Of a DNA stretch of 64,000 nt, positions 32,631 to 42,776 are shown in pieces. The stretch spans positions 36,996-100,995 of the forward strand of contig NZ_PPGH01000010.1 of the NCBI RefSeq assembly GCF_002958735.1, in the 5' to 3' direction. This stretch comes from Chromatium okenii. Lineage in GTDB: Bacteria; Pseudomonadota; Gammaproteobacteria; Chromatiales; Chromatiaceae. The position numbers were made by a program, and so were the translations under genes. Below the pieces are notes generated by a model that saw only the letters and a list, made by a program, of their open reading frames with translations, had not been told where the DNA came from and searched no databases. Numbering within the stretch: the first letter of the stretch is position 1; the number at the start of each line of letters is the position of its first letter.

Positions 32631-33028
32631 GTTTTTGATTTCTCTTTCATTTTGAGTGAATGTTAGCTGCATGGTGGTTAACCACGCGGTTTGAGTGTAC
32701 GCGAATCGCCGTGATAAATCCTTGTTATTTTGCATTGCTGCGTTTGGTCGTTTCACTCCTTGTTGTATTGAATGCGTCGTTACGACAATTTAGCAGTAGA
32801 TAGGACTCAGAAATCGCTTTTTAAGTGCACGTTTTAATCTTTGTCGTATTGGATTAAGGCGAATTTAAAAGTTGTCTGTTGTCAGTACAAAACGCCATGC
32901 CCACTGAGCACTGGCAATTTTTTCAACTGCGTAACGCCTAGATTTTCGGAACAGGAAAGACGATACAAATCACGATCTGGTAGCATGGTTCAATCGTTAA
33001 TTCGCTAACGTCCTGAATCTGAGCACCT
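32631..33028. other. Gene-free region
   Basis: I find no supported gene. It holds the 12-bp perfect palindrome GTGGTTAACCAC at 32674-32685. Near 32974 it holds the segment ATCTGGTAGCAT, which also occurs at the matching distance upstream of ftsY. The latter suggests a copied promoter region for the small ftsY-like frame. Confidence 0.45.
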
Positions 33029-33287
33029 ATGTTTGAATTTAGAAAAAAAGGCAAAGCGCCTGATTCCTCCGTTGTCGTCTCGACTCGCCCAGAGCCAGCA
33101 GATGCTGCACCAGAGACCGCCGAGTCTGACTCGTGGTTTGGCAAAAAGTGGTTCAAATCCAAAGCCGAAACTGAACCTGCCGCCGAAATCGCTCCGCCTG
33201 CGTATTACGGCACTGCGCCAGCCGCTCGCTGCACCAAGCCATGAATTGCCGGCTGCGCCAGTATTTCATCCGCTTGATCAGAATTAA
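33029..33287 (+). pseudogene. FtsY-like N-terminal fragment
   Basis: The frame begins MFEFRKKGKAPDSSVV and continues to SWFGKKWFKSKAETEPAAE. It resembles the acidic, Ala/Pro-rich N-terminal domain of the ftsY product at 34271 (MFGFGKKHKTPAPP, LFSKLFKSTPEAD). After one frame change near 33230 it ends SHELPAAPVFHPLDQN. The NG GTPase domain is absent. The upstream sequence is also partly shared with ftsY. It looks like a partial duplication; a small expressed protein is also possible. Confidence 0.55.
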
Positions 33288-33302
33288 CTGTTTAACACAT
33301 AT

Positions 33303-33329
33303 CACTGCGGTGCTTTTAGTGCCGCAGTG
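33303..33329 (+). terminator. Hairpin after the ftsY-like fragment
   Basis: CACTGCGG pairs with CCGCAGTG around an 11-base centre that can extend the stem with wobble pairs. TTATCATAAAA follows, so the T-run is poor. It is possibly a weak terminator. Confidence 0.45.
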
Positions 33330-33409
33330 TTATCATAAAACTATGATATGTTTAATCAGGTTTTTATAACGCATTTTGTGAAAAGCACTCACAATAGACA
33401 AGGATTGAT

Positions 33410-34033
33410 ATGGTTCAAGCAACCGAATTAACAACACCCACTTTTTTACATGTTGGCTGCGGTATGAAATACAAAGATCGCACCACTCGCGGATTTAATA
33501 CCGATGCTTGGCGTGAGCTGCGTTTAGATATTGATCAAAAAGTAAAACCTGATGTTGTGGGAACGATGTTAGATATGACAGAAATTCCAGATGGAACAGT
33601 TGCTGCTGTATATTCATCGCATAATATCGAACATCTTTATCCACATGAAGTGCCTATTGCTTTAGCCGAGTTCCGGCGCGTATTAAAACCAGATGGTTTT
33701 ATCGTGATTACTTGTCCTGATTTGCAATCAGTTTGTGCCTTGGTTGCAGAAGATAAACTCACAGAAACTGCGTATAGTGCGCCTTCAGGGACAATTACTC
33801 CGCTTGATATTTTATATGGTTATCGTCCATCTTTAGCGAAGGGTAATTTGTATATGGCACATCGCTGCGGTTTCACTGCTAAAGTACTCATTGGTACATT
33901 GCGGGAAAATGGGTTTACAACCGTTGTGAGTCGCCGCCGAGGTGCTCCATATTATGATTTATGGGCATTAGGCACGTTAATACAAAATGATGAAAAAACG
34001 ATGAGAGCACTTGCTGCTGAACATTTTCCGTAA
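33410..34033 (+). CDS. Class I SAM-dependent methyltransferase
   Basis: Encodes 207 residues. A shortened Rossmann start FLHVGCGMKYKDR is followed by LRLDIDQKVKPDVVGTMLDM. Then comes VYSSHNIEHLYPHEVPIALAE and FRRVLKPDGFIVITCPDL, the usual motif order of Methyltransf_11-type enzymes. The substrate is unknown; similar proteins act in lipid, glycan or small-molecule methylation. It stands alone between the ftsY-like fragment and ftsY. AAGGA precedes the ATG by 7 bases. Confidence 0.85.
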   Translation: MVQATELTTPTFLHVGCGMKYKDRTTRGFNTDAWRELRLDIDQKVKPDVVGTMLDMTEIPDGTVAAVYSSHNIEHLYPHEVPIALAEFRRVLKPDGFIVITCPDLQSVCALVAEDKLTETAYSAPSGTITPLDILYGYRPSLAKGNLYMAHRCGFTAKVLIGTLRENGFTTVVSRRRGAPYYDLWALGTLIQNDEKTMRALAAEHFP

Positions 34034-34270
34034 TCAACTATTTTGCGTATTGTATGGGCAGTGACTGTGTTATTGATGCTGGTTTTGTATTCAGTTTTGC
34101 TCACACCAAGCTATTTATTTTTGCAAGTTTTTATAATAAATAAAGCACACTTCCGTATTGCAATGTGCTTAATGCAACGCTAAATAAAAGCGGTAAAGCG
34201 CAGCACCGGAAACGCTAATCTGGTAGCATCAAGCGCATCGTGATTCCTCAACTTGTGAATACAAGCATCT

Positions 34271-35473
34271 ATGTTTGGTTTCGGTAAAAAACACAAAACT
34301 CCCGCGCCGCCACTTCCCGACGTTGGCGCTGACGCTCCCAAAGCTCCAGGTCTGTTTAGCAAGTTATTCAAATCCACTCCCGAAGCTGACGCGCCACCCG
34401 CTGCGCCAGCGCCAGTTGCGCCGCCACCAGTTGTCGCGCCAGCCGCAGAAAGTGACGCTGCGCCCGGTTTGTTCAGCAAATTCTTCAAATCCAACAAGAT
34501 AGACGCTGAGATCGCGCTGGTCGCTGCGCCGGAGCCAGAACCGGAAGACGAACCCAAACGCGGCGTTCTGTCCCGATTGCGCGAGCGGCTGGCGCGTTCC
34601 CGTTCCAATTTGGGCGACGGTCTCGGCACGCTGTTTCTTGGACGCAAACGCATCGACGATGAATTGATGGAGGAGCTGGAAACGCTGCTGATTACTGCCG
34701 ATGTCGGCGTGACGGCAACGGCGCGGATCATTGCTGATTTGACCGAGCGGGTGAAACGCAAAACGCTCGCCGATCCCGCCGCGTTATTGGTGGCGCTGAA
34801 AGCGGATTTGCGTGAATTGCTGCTGACTGCCGAGCAGCCGGTGCGCCAGCCTGCGCTTGGAAAACCGCAAGTGATTCTGATGGTTGGCGTCAATGGCGCG
34901 GGCAAAACCACGACCATCGGCAAACTCGCCAAACGGCTGCAAGCCGAGGGCAACAGCGTCATGCTCGCGGCCGGTGACACTTTCCGCGCTGCTGCGGTGG
35001 AACAATTGGAAGCGTGGGGCGAGCGCAATCAGATTCCGGTGATTGCCCAGCACACCGGCGCAGATTCCGCCTCAGTAATTTTCGATGCGCTGCAAGCTGC
35101 GACCGCTCGCGGCGTGGATGTGCTGATTGCGGACACTGCCGGACGTTTGCACACCAAAACCAATTTGATGGACGAATTGAGCAAGGTTGCGCGGGTGTTG
35201 AAGAAAATTGATCCCGACGCGCCGCACGAGGTGATGTTGGTGGTGGACGCGACCACCGGGCAAAACGCGATTAACCAAGCCGAGCATTTTCATCGCGCCG
35301 TCGGACTGACCGGCATCACCCTGACCAAACTGGATGGCACCGCAAAAGGCGGCATTCTGTTTGCGATTGCCGAGCGGTTGCAGCTACCGATTCGGTTCAT
35401 TGGCGTTGGCGAATCAATCGACGATCTGCGACCGTTTGATGCCGATGAATTTGTCAATGCCCTGCTGGGCTAG
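34271..35473 (+). CDS. ftsY: Signal recognition particle receptor FtsY
   Basis: Encodes 400 residues. The N-terminal acidic/Ala-Pro domain (1-95) has an internal repeat (APGLFSKLFKS and APGLFSKFFKS). The N domain follows, then the GTPase G domain with GVNGAGKTTTIGKLA (about 203-217), DTFRAAAVEQL, IADTAGRLHTK and TKLDGTAKGG. FtsY docks SRP-ribosome complexes at the membrane. It begins the ftsY-ftsE-ftsX operon, with ftsE 12 bases downstream. An extended -10-like TGGTAGCAT lies about 50 bases upstream. Confidence 0.97.
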   Translation: MFGFGKKHKTPAPPLPDVGADAPKAPGLFSKLFKSTPEADAPPAAPAPVAPPPVVAPAAESDAAPGLFSKFFKSNKIDAEIALVAAPEPEPEDEPKRGVLSRLRERLARSRSNLGDGLGTLFLGRKRIDDELMEELETLLITADVGVTATARIIADLTERVKRKTLADPAALLVALKADLRELLLTAEQPVRQPALGKPQVILMVGVNGAGKTTTIGKLAKRLQAEGNSVMLAAGDTFRAAAVEQLEAWGERNQIPVIAQHTGADSASVIFDALQAATARGVDVLIADTAGRLHTKTNLMDELSKVARVLKKIDPDAPHEVMLVVDATTGQNAINQAEHFHRAVGLTGITLTKLDGTAKGGILFAIAERLQLPIRFIGVGESIDDLRPFDADEFVNALLG

Positions 35474-35485
35474 GAGCGCCAGCGC

Positions 35486-36154
35486 GTGATTCTGTTCGAG
35501 CACGTTTTCAAGCGTTATCCCGAACGCGGCGAGGCGCTCACCAACATCAGTTTCGAGATGAAAGTCGGCGAAATGGCGTTTTTGACTGGGCATTCCGGCG
35601 CGGGCAAAAGCACGTTGCTGCGGTTGATCGGACTGTTGGAGCGTCCAACTCGCGGGCAAATTCTGGTCAATGGGCGCGATTTGGCAACGCTGCCGCAGGC
35701 GCAAATTCCGTATCACCGCCGCGAGGTGGGAATGATTTTTCAAGATCATCGGCTGCTGCCGGATCGCAGCGTGTTTGACAACGTGGCGCTGCCGCTGGTG
35801 GTTGCCGGATTGCCGCATAAAGAAGTCGGGCGGCGCGTGCGTGCGGCGCTCGATCAAGTCGGATTGCTCAAACGCGAGCGGGCGATTCCGGTCGCACTTT
35901 CTGGTGGCGAGCAGCAGCGCGTGGGCATTGCGCGTGCGGTGGTCGGGCGTCCGCCGGTGCTGCTGGCGGATGAACCGACCGGCAATCTCGATCCAGAACT
36001 GTCGAAAGAGATTTTTCAGCTATTCGAGCGGTTTCAATATGTTGGCGTCACGCTGCTGATTGCAACCCACGATCTGGCGTTAGTAAAAAATATGCACCAC
36101 CGCACCTTCACGCTCGGCGACGGGCGCTTAATCAACGACACTCGTGGCTGGTAA
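35486..36154 (+). CDS. ftsE: Cell-division ABC ATPase FtsE
   Basis: Encodes 222 residues from a GTG start. AGGAG at 35472-35476 overlaps the ftsY stop. Walker A is GHSGAGKST, the Q loop MIFQDHRLL, the ABC signature [14 protein letters not shown] and Walker B VLLADEPT. FtsE binds ATP and pairs with the FtsX membrane protein to activate septal peptidoglycan hydrolases during division. ftsX follows after 3 bases. Confidence 0.97.
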   Translation: MILFEHVFKRYPERGEALTNISFEMKVGEMAFLTGHSGAGKSTLLRLIGLLERPTRGQILVNGRDLATLPQAQIPYHRREVGMIFQDHRLLPDRSVFDNVALPLVVAGLPHKEVGRRVRAALDQVGLLKRERAIPVALSGGEQQRVGIARAVVGRPPVLLADEPTGNLDPELSKEIFQLFERFQYVGVTLLIATHDLALVKNMHHRTFTLGDGRLINDTRGW

Positions 36155-36157
36155 ATC

Positions 36158-37123
36158 ATGCTGAAACCGCGTTTCCGCCGTCGCCGTCTGCCCAATCTCG
36201 CCGATCAATTCGCGATCTGGTTAAACCAGCATGTGCAAAGTGCGCTGGCGACGCTGGGGCGGTTGTTGGATACGCCGCTGCCGACCGGAATGACGGTGGC
36301 GGTGATTGGCATTTCGCTGGCGCTGCCCGGCGCGTTGTACGTGCTGGCGGATAATTTGCGCACACTGGCGGGCGGCTGGGATCAAACGGCAGCGATTTCG
36401 CTGTTTTTGCAATACGACGTTGATGATGCAGCGGCGAATAATCTTGCCGACCGTTTGCGCAAATTGCCAGAAATCGCGCAGGTGCAGGTCATCACCCGCG
36501 AAAGTGCGTTAGATGAATTTCGGGCGCTCGGCGGATTTGAGGAGGCGCTGGAGCAGTTGAAAAACAATCCGTTGCCGGTGGTGCTGGCGATTTATCCGCA
36601 GCCGGGCTATTCCACGCCAGAACAATTAGAAGTGATGCAAGACAAGCTGTTAAAGCTGAAAGAAGCTGATTTTGCGCGGATGGATACGGTGTGGTTGCAA
36701 CGGTTTCAAGCCATTTTAGATTTAATTCAGGTCGGCGTTTTGCTGCTCGGTGTGCTGCTTGGAATCGGGGTGCTGTTGATTATCGGTAACACGATTCGGT
36801 TAGAAATTCTCAATCGCTGCATCGAGATCGAAATCATGGAGTTGGTTGGTGCGACTGCCGCATTTATTCGACGACCGTTTTTATACGCTGGTGCGTGGTA
36901 TGGACTCTTGGGCGGATTAACGGCGTGGTTGCTGGTGACGCTGGCGCTGGTGCTGCTGCAACCTCCAGTGTCGCGGTTGGCAAGTCTGTATCGCAGCGAT
37001 TTTGAGCTGGCGGGGCTGGGTGTTACGGCGACGTTCATCGTTCTCGCTAGCAGTATTTCGCTGGGTTTAATCGGCAGTTGGGTTGCCGTCAATCGTCATC
37101 TGCGCGGCGCAGAACCGAGTTAA
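36158..37123 (+). CDS. ftsX: Cell-division membrane protein FtsX
   Basis: Encodes 321 residues with four membrane helices: about 45-67 and three at the C-terminal side, near 192-212, 240-265 and 285-308. A periplasmic domain lies between the first and second (YDVDDAAANNLADRLRKLPE, VITRESALDEFRALGGF). FtsX forms a complex with FtsE at the divisome. It is the last gene of the ftsY-ftsE-ftsX operon and is followed by a strong terminator. Confidence 0.95.
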   Translation: MLKPRFRRRRLPNLADQFAIWLNQHVQSALATLGRLLDTPLPTGMTVAVIGISLALPGALYVLADNLRTLAGGWDQTAAISLFLQYDVDDAAANNLADRLRKLPEIAQVQVITRESALDEFRALGGFEEALEQLKNNPLPVVLAIYPQPGYSTPEQLEVMQDKLLKLKEADFARMDTVWLQRFQAILDLIQVGVLLLGVLLGIGVLLIIGNTIRLEILNRCIEIEIMELVGATAAFIRRPFLYAGAWYGLLGGLTAWLLVTLALVLLQPPVSRLASLYRSDFELAGLGVTATFIVLASSISLGLIGSWVAVNRHLRGAEPS

Positions 37124-37158
37124 ATGTCACCACGAGCAGTTTGCGCAACGGTTGCTAC

Positions 37159-37185
37159 AACGCCTCATCAATTGGGGCGTTTTTT
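37159..37185 (+). terminator. Terminator of the ftsYEX operon
   Basis: AACGCCTC pairs with GGGGCGTT (one G-U pair) across a 7-base loop, and the T-run extends to 37185. It begins 35 bases after the ftsX stop. Confidence 0.88.
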
Positions 37186-37230
37186 ATGTAAACGATTGAA
37201 ATATCGCAAAATCAAGACACGAGGCAGATC

Positions 37231-37873
37231 ATGCAACACTGGTTTTTTCTGGCAGGCGCCATCGCACTGGAAGTCGTGGGCACAACGTTTATGAAACTTT
37301 CTGATGGATTGACCAAACCGATACATTTTTCTTAACTTTCGTTAACTGCGACAACTTGATCCGTAACCGGCGTTGTCGGGTGTATCTACCAAGGCACGAA
37401 ATAAACACTTCGTGCTCTAACTCTTAAGATGTGTTTCAAGTTTTACGCTAACAACTCGTGTTAGCAACCACATACTCGAACTTGTTAAAGAGCTCAATTA
37501 ACAACGCGGGCTTGGTTATCGCCATAAGGTACACGTTGTTATAAACATACTAACCATGATGTGGCGATGATGTCAAACCAGTGATTAGTAGCAAATGGTA
37601 AAAATTAGTAGGTTATTGAGTACTATGTATCAACCGCTGCCGATTGCGCTGATGCTGGCGTTTTATGTGTTGTCGTTTTTGGCACTGACGCTGGCGCTCA
37701 AAAAGGTTGAAGTCGGCGTGGCTTACGCAGTGTGGTCGGGGGTGGGAACGGCATTGATTGCCATTATTGGCATCGTTTATTTTCGTGAGGCAGTGACGTT
37801 GCTGAAATTCTTCAGCATCCTGTTGATTATCTTAGGCGTGGTTGGCATCAATCTCGCGGGGTCAAGCCATTAA
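37231..37873 (+). pseudogene. SMR-family multidrug/guanidinium efflux gene interrupted by an insertion
   Basis: The N-terminal part MQHWFFLAGAIALEVVGTTF runs to SDGLTKP at 37319. The frame is interrupted by 312 bases and resumes at LPIALMLAFYVLSFLALTLA. It continues through KKVEVGVAYAVWSGVGTALI to the end. Removing the insertion and one AACC copy gives an in-frame product of about 108 residues with four membrane helices and the conserved Glu14 region. GAGG lies 7 bases before the ATG. The family exports cationic compounds by proton exchange. The gene is presumably inactive as read. Confidence 0.88.
37320..37631. mobile_element. Small non-autonomous inverted-repeat element (MITE-like), 312 bp
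   Basis: The element starts GATACAT and ends ATGTATC (7-bp perfect terminal inverted repeats) and is flanked by AACC on both sides (37316-37319 and 37632-37635). It carries no transposase frame. Internally it has small hairpins such as GCACGAA/TTCGTGC and CTAACA/TGTTAG. Excision of the element plus one AACC rebuilds the SMR reading frame exactly, which defines its ends. I do not recognise the parent insertion sequence. Confidence 0.8.
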
Positions 37874-38642
37874 ATACGGATGGCGTCTCGGCAAAATGCA
37901 CACCAGCAGGCAGTTCAATCGTCATGCTCAACGGCAGATGATCGGAGAGTGCGTAATCAATGACGCGAGCGTTTACGACGCGCAACGCTGCGGACACGAG
38001 AATGTGATCCAGCGTGTGACGTGGTCGCCAGCTCGGAAAGGTTTTCAGTGCACAATCCAGTCCGTGCATTTCGGTTTGCTGCAACAAAGCGCGTAACCCT
38101 TTGGAATCACAACCACAATTAAAATCGCCCATCAATACGAGACGCGGATGTTGGGCAGCCAACTGAATTAAATAATCCAATTGCTGGCGCTGCGCTCGTC
38201 CGCCAAGTGCTAGATGCACAATTGCGATTGCCAAATCACTGCCATCCGTTAGTGGAAATTCTGCCACCACTGCGCCGCGCCCCGGCAACCCCGGCAGTCG
38301 ATGCGCAGTAATTTGTTGCGGGCACAACCGACTGAGCAGGCCGTTACTGTGTTGGGCGAACGGGCCGAGATTGCGGTTGATTTGGCGATACCAGTACGGA
38401 AATGCGCCGTGGCGGGCGAGATATTGCACTTGATCAATGTAGGCGCTGCGCAGGCTGCCGGCGTCTACTTCTTGCAATCCAACAAGATCGAATTGACGGA
38501 GCAATTGTGCAATGCGCGTCAGATTGACCAGTTGCTCGGGATGCGGAAGTAAGTGCTTCCAACTGTTGGTGAAATAGTCGCTGTACTGGCGGGAGTGAAT
38601 GCCAGCTTGCACGTTGTAGCTGAGGAGATTCAGTTGGCGCAT
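37848..38642 (-). CDS. Endonuclease/exonuclease/phosphatase family protein
   Basis: Encodes about 264 residues from ATG 38642 (MRQLNLLSYNVQAGI); GTG 38651 is an alternative. The EEP fold is shown by LLSYNVQ, LVGLQEVD (metal-binding Glu), VHLALGG, LMGDFNCG and the C-terminal ALSDHLPLSMTI (catalytic Asp-His). Family members include nucleases and phosphodiesterases; no signal peptide is seen. The substrate is unknown. Its 3' end overlaps the SMR gene by 26 bases tail to tail. Confidence 0.88.
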   Translation of the reverse strand: MRQLNLLSYNVQAGIHSRQYSDYFTNSWKHLLPHPEQLVNLTRIAQLLRQFDLVGLQEVDAGSLRSAYIDQVQYLARHGAFPYWYRQINRNLGPFAQHSNGLLSRLCPQQITAHRLPGLPGRGAVVAEFPLTDGSDLAIAIVHLALGGRAQRQQLDYLIQLAAQHPRLVLMGDFNCGCDSKGLRALLQQTEMHGLDCALKTFPSWRPRHTLDHILVSAALRVVNARVIDYALSDHLPLSMTIELPAGVHFAETPSVFNGLTPRD

Positions 38643-38654
38643 TGTTGACACAAT

Positions 38655-38684
38655 AAAAAACGGCAGGATGTCCTGCCGTTTTTT
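38655..38684. terminator. Terminator after cytochrome c4 gene
   Basis: A perfect hairpin CGGCAGGA/TCCTGCCG with a 2-base loop is flanked by A6 and T6, so it can act in both directions. It follows the cytochrome c4 stop by 18 bases on the minus strand, ahead of the exonuclease-family gene. Confidence 0.88.
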
Positions 38685-38702
38685 GTCATCCTCGAAAGGC
38701 AG

Positions 38703-39353
38703 TTACTTGGCAGCAAGTCCCTGAATATATTGAGATACTGCGGTCATTTCTTGATCGGTCATCCGCGCCGTGACGCCGCGCATCATGCCATTCGGATCAT
38801 TTGCCCGTTCCTGCTTTTGGAAATAGCCCAGCGTTTGTTTGATGTAACCAGCGTGTTGACCAGACAGACGCGGGAATCTGGACAATCCCTGACCAAGACC
38901 AGCTGGACCATGACAACCGCTGCACGCAGGAACACCAGTGGTTGGATTGCCAGCGCGATAAATACTTTCACCGAGTTTGGTCAATTCGGAATCAGCCGTG
39001 CCACCGCTTTGTTTTTGGCTGGAGAAATACGCAGCGACATCTGCAACTTCTTGATCGGTCAATGGCATTGCCATCGGCGTCATCTGGACGTTGTAACGGT
39101 TACCCGCTTTGAAGTCCATGATTTGCTTCTTAATGTAATCAGGATGCTGACCAGCGAGCTTCGGCCAAATGGGAACTAAACTGTTGCCTTGCGGACCGTG
39201 ACAGGCGATGCAAATGGTGCTCGCCTTTTGTTCGCCAGCTTTAATATCTCCGGTCGTTACCTGAGACGCCGCTGCTGCGTGTTGTTCAGCAGCCTGTACC
39301 ACGCCAGCTGCGAAAATCGCTGCGACTGAAATCGTTAAGAGCAAAGTTTTCAT
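38703..39353 (-). CDS. Dihaem cytochrome c4
   Basis: Encodes 216 residues. A signal peptide (MKTLLLTISVAAIFAAGVVQA) is followed by two homologous cytochrome c domains with CIACHG (about residue 48) and CSGCHG (about 143). Each has a downstream Met ligand region (MTPMAMPLTDQE, MMRGVTARMTDQE). The PKLAGQHPDYI and PRLSGQHAGYI repeats are typical of cytochrome c4. It shuttles electrons in the periplasm, usually to a terminal oxidase. It is monocistronic with a terminator downstream. Confidence 0.95.
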   Translation of the reverse strand: MKTLLLTISVAAIFAAGVVQAAEQHAAAASQVTTGDIKAGEQKASTICIACHGPQGNSLVPIWPKLAGQHPDYIKKQIMDFKAGNRYNVQMTPMAMPLTDQEVADVAAYFSSQKQSGGTADSELTKLGESIYRAGNPTTGVPACSGCHGPAGLGQGLSRFPRLSGQHAGYIKQTLGYFQKQERANDPNGMMRGVTARMTDQEMTAVSQYIQGLAAK

Positions 39354-39532
39354 CAGTTGTTCCGCGAGAAACTCCGGTATTGAAACCAGAGAGAAGTTGA
39401 TAGGTTTGTTGGGTTAGCTTATTGAAAAACCGGCTTTTTATATCAGATATTGAGCATTTCAGTCAACCTGAACCAAGGTGTTCAAGCCAGTTGAAAGACA
39501 GCGTTTTGCTGCGTTTAGTTTCGCTTTCAACG

Positions 39533-40654
39533 TTACAGCAATACTAAATTATCACGGTGAATCAGTTCGTCATCGTCCAGATAACCCAAGATCGCCTCAA
39601 ACTGGCTCGACGCCAAACCACGAATGCGTGTTGCTGCCGCTGCGTCATAATTCACCAGACCGCGAGCAACTTCGCGCCCTAGCTCGTCAATGCAAGCGAC
39701 TACTTCGCCGCGCTCAAACTTTCCCTGCACCGCTTTAACACCGACCGCCAACAAACTGGTTCCGTTGTCGCGCAGCGCCCGCACTGCGCCAGCATCCAAC
39801 ACCAAACGCCCGCGCACTTGCAAATGTCCAGCCAGCCACTGTTTACGCGCTGCCTGCGGTTCCTGCGCGGGCATCAACAAAGTACCGACTGGCGCACTGG
39901 CGCCGATGCGCGTCAACACTGCTTCACCGCGTCCCGGCGCAATCACGGTTGGCGTTCCCGACCGCGCCGCCAGCCGCGCTGCCCGAATTTTCGTCACCAT
40001 CCCGCCAGTGCCGAGTCCGGTGACGCTGCCGCCAGCCACTGCATCCAGCAGCGGATCGTCAACGCCGGTTTCCGTAATCAGCTGCGCGGTCGGATGAAAA
40101 CGCGGATCGGCATCAAACAGCCCGTCTTGATCGGTCAGCAAAATCAGCAAATCCGCTTCAATCAGATTAGCGACCAACGCTGCCAGCGTGTCGTTATCGC
40201 CAAACCGCAGTTCATCGGTCGCTACGGTGTCGTTTTCGTTGATGACCGGAATCACGCCGAGCCGCAGCAGCGTGCGTAACGTACTGCGCGCATTGAGATA
40301 ACGGACGCGATTGGCGAGATCGTCGCGGGTCAACAGCACCTGCGCGGTGTGCAATCCGCAAGTTTGGAAACAATCTTCGTAAGCCCGCACCAGTCCCATT
40401 TGCCCAATCGCGGCAGCAGCTTGGAGTTCGTGCAACGCTTTGGGACGGCGCTGCCAACCCATTCGCGCCATACCTTCCGCAACTGCGCCGGAGGACACCA
40501 GCACGACTTCGTGACCGGCGCGACGACGCTCGGCAATCTGTTCCACCCAGGGCATCAGCAGCGCGTGTGTCAGCCCGTGACCGTCTTGGGTTAATAAGGC
40601 GCTGCCGATTTTGACGACCCAGCGCCGGGTCGTTGCGAGAGAATGACGGGTCAT
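39533..40654 (-). CDS. proB: Glutamate 5-kinase
   Basis: Encodes 373 residues. The kinase domain begins [14 protein letters not shown] and includes [36 protein letters not shown] and [18 protein letters not shown]-terminal PUA domain (about 280-360) follows. The enzyme phosphorylates glutamate in the first step of proline synthesis. It follows obgE by 21 bases on the minus strand, a common gammaproteobacterial order rplU-rpmA-obgE-proB. Confidence 0.97.
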   Translation of the reverse strand: MTRHSLATTRRWVVKIGSALLTQDGHGLTHALLMPWVEQIAERRRAGHEVVLVSSGAVAEGMARMGWQRRPKALHELQAAAAIGQMGLVRAYEDCFQTCGLHTAQVLLTRDDLANRVRYLNARSTLRTLLRLGVIPVINENDTVATDELRFGDNDTLAALVANLIEADLLILLTDQDGLFDADPRFHPTAQLITETGVDDPLLDAVAGGSVTGLGTGGMVTKIRAARLAARSGTPTVIAPGRGEAVLTRIGASAPVGTLLMPAQEPQAARKQWLAGHLQVRGRLVLDAGAVRALRDNGTSLLAVGVKAVQGKFERGEVVACIDELGREVARGLVNYDAAAATRIRGLASSQFEAILGYLDDDELIHRDNLVLL

Positions 40655-40675
40655 TGTGGATGAGAAAGTCTTTGC

Positions 40676-41806
<1,131 letters not shown>

Positions 41807-41830
41807 CTACTTAATAATCTGCTAAAAATG

Positions 41831-41858
41831 AAAAAGCCCCGTCTGCAAAGACGAGGCT
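41831..41858 (-). terminator. Terminator between rpmA and obgE
   Basis: On the minus strand AGCCTCGTCT pairs with AGACGGGGCT (one G-U pair) around a 4-base loop and is followed by TTTTTC. It could end most ribosomal-protein transcripts while letting some continue into obgE-proB. Confidence 0.8.
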
Positions 41859-41899
41859 CAGAGTGTGCAGAGTGACGAACGCCCGCTCGAACTGCGAAA

Positions 41900-42157
41900 T
41901 CAGACGTTCTCAACGGTCACAAACTTACGATTTTCTGCACCGCGCACCAAGAATTTCACCACGCCGTCACGCAAGGCAAACAAGGTGTGATCGCGTCCAC
42001 AGCCGACGTTAACGCCGTTGTGAAATTTGGTTCCACGCTGCCGCACGATGATGCTGCCAGCGGTGACGGTTTGACCGCCAAACACTTTAACGCCGAGGCG
42101 TTTCGATTCGGAATCGCGGCCATTGCGTGAACTGCCGCCTGCTTTTTTATGTGCCAT
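41900..42157 (-). CDS. rpmA: 50S ribosomal protein L27
   Basis: Encodes 85 residues. It begins [20 protein letters not shown] and contains [20 protein letters not shown] and [10 protein letters not shown], as in L27. The N-terminal tail reaches the peptidyl-transferase centre. It lies 12 bases after rplU. GGAG precedes the ATG. Confidence 0.98.
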   Translation of the reverse strand: MAHKKAGGSSRNGRDSESKRLGVKVFGGQTVTAGSIIVRQRGTKFHNGVNVGCGRDHTLFALRDGVVKFLVRGAENRKFVTVENV

Positions 42158-42169
42158 TGGGGTCTCCTT

Positions 42170-42484
42170 TTAACCGCCGCTGATGTTTGTAATTTTAAGC
42201 GCGGTGTACCACTGCCGATGTCCTTGACGCTTCATGTAATGTTTGCGCCGACGGAATTTCACGATCTTGACTTTTTGTGCCCGCCCGTGACTTGCGACTG
42301 TTGCAGTCACTGAGCAACCATCGAGATAGGGTTTACCAACTCTGATGTCATCGCCGTCAGCGATCATCAGCACTTGGTTAAGGTCGATACTTGCACCTTC
42401 TTCGGCAACCAGTTTTTCAACTTTTACCGTATCACCTTCGGAAACACGGTATTGTTTACCGCCGGTTTGAATGACCGCGTACAT
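42170..42484 (-). CDS. rplU: 50S ribosomal protein L21
   Basis: Encodes 104 residues. It begins [20 protein letters not shown] and contains [20 protein letters not shown] near the C-terminus, diagnostic of L21. It binds 23S rRNA domain I. It is the first gene of the rplU-rpmA-obgE-proB cluster and is divergent from ispB, the usual arrangement in gammaproteobacteria. Confidence 0.98.
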   Translation of the reverse strand: MYAVIQTGGKQYRVSEGDTVKVEKLVAEEGASIDLNQVLMIADGDDIRVGKPYLDGCSVTATVASHGRAQKVKIVKFRRRKHYMKRQGHRQWYTALKITNISGG

Positions 42485-42709
42485 GTCTTCAAGTCCTCAA
42501 AATTATTCGGAATTGTTATCGACGCCCAGCGCCGGAACAAAGAAGCGGAATGGTATGTCGATATGGCATATTGCGTCAATCGTTTCACCCTGCGCTTCAT
42601 TTAAGAGGACACCAATTTTGAGCGTTTTATTGCGAATCAGTCGACCGCAACCACACAAATGGCGTAATCTTAGCGCGTTACGAATAAACCTAAACCGCAA
42701 CCCAGTGGC

Positions 42710-42738
42710 TTGACAGTTTTTTGTGCCACTCCTAGCAT
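42710..42738 (+). promoter_or_regulatory. Sigma-70-type promoter for ispB
   Basis: The -35 box is TTGACA at 42710-42715. A 17-base spacer leads to TAGCAT at 42733-42738 as -10. The ispB ATG is 38 bases further on. Confidence 0.6.
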
Positions 42739-42776
42739 CATTAACCGCCATCATCGACAAATTCCTAAATATACGC

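Noticed and set aside
34180..35028. 282-residue frame antisense to ftsY
   Set aside because: Ser/Ala/Gly-rich mirror of the ftsY coding strand without conserved motifs; ftsY itself is certain.
37440..37520. Integron attC-like site inside the 312-bp element (CTAACA...TGTTAG)
   Set aside because: The short hairpin lacks the paired R and L box arrangement of attC sites, and terminal repeats with a target duplication better explain the insertion.
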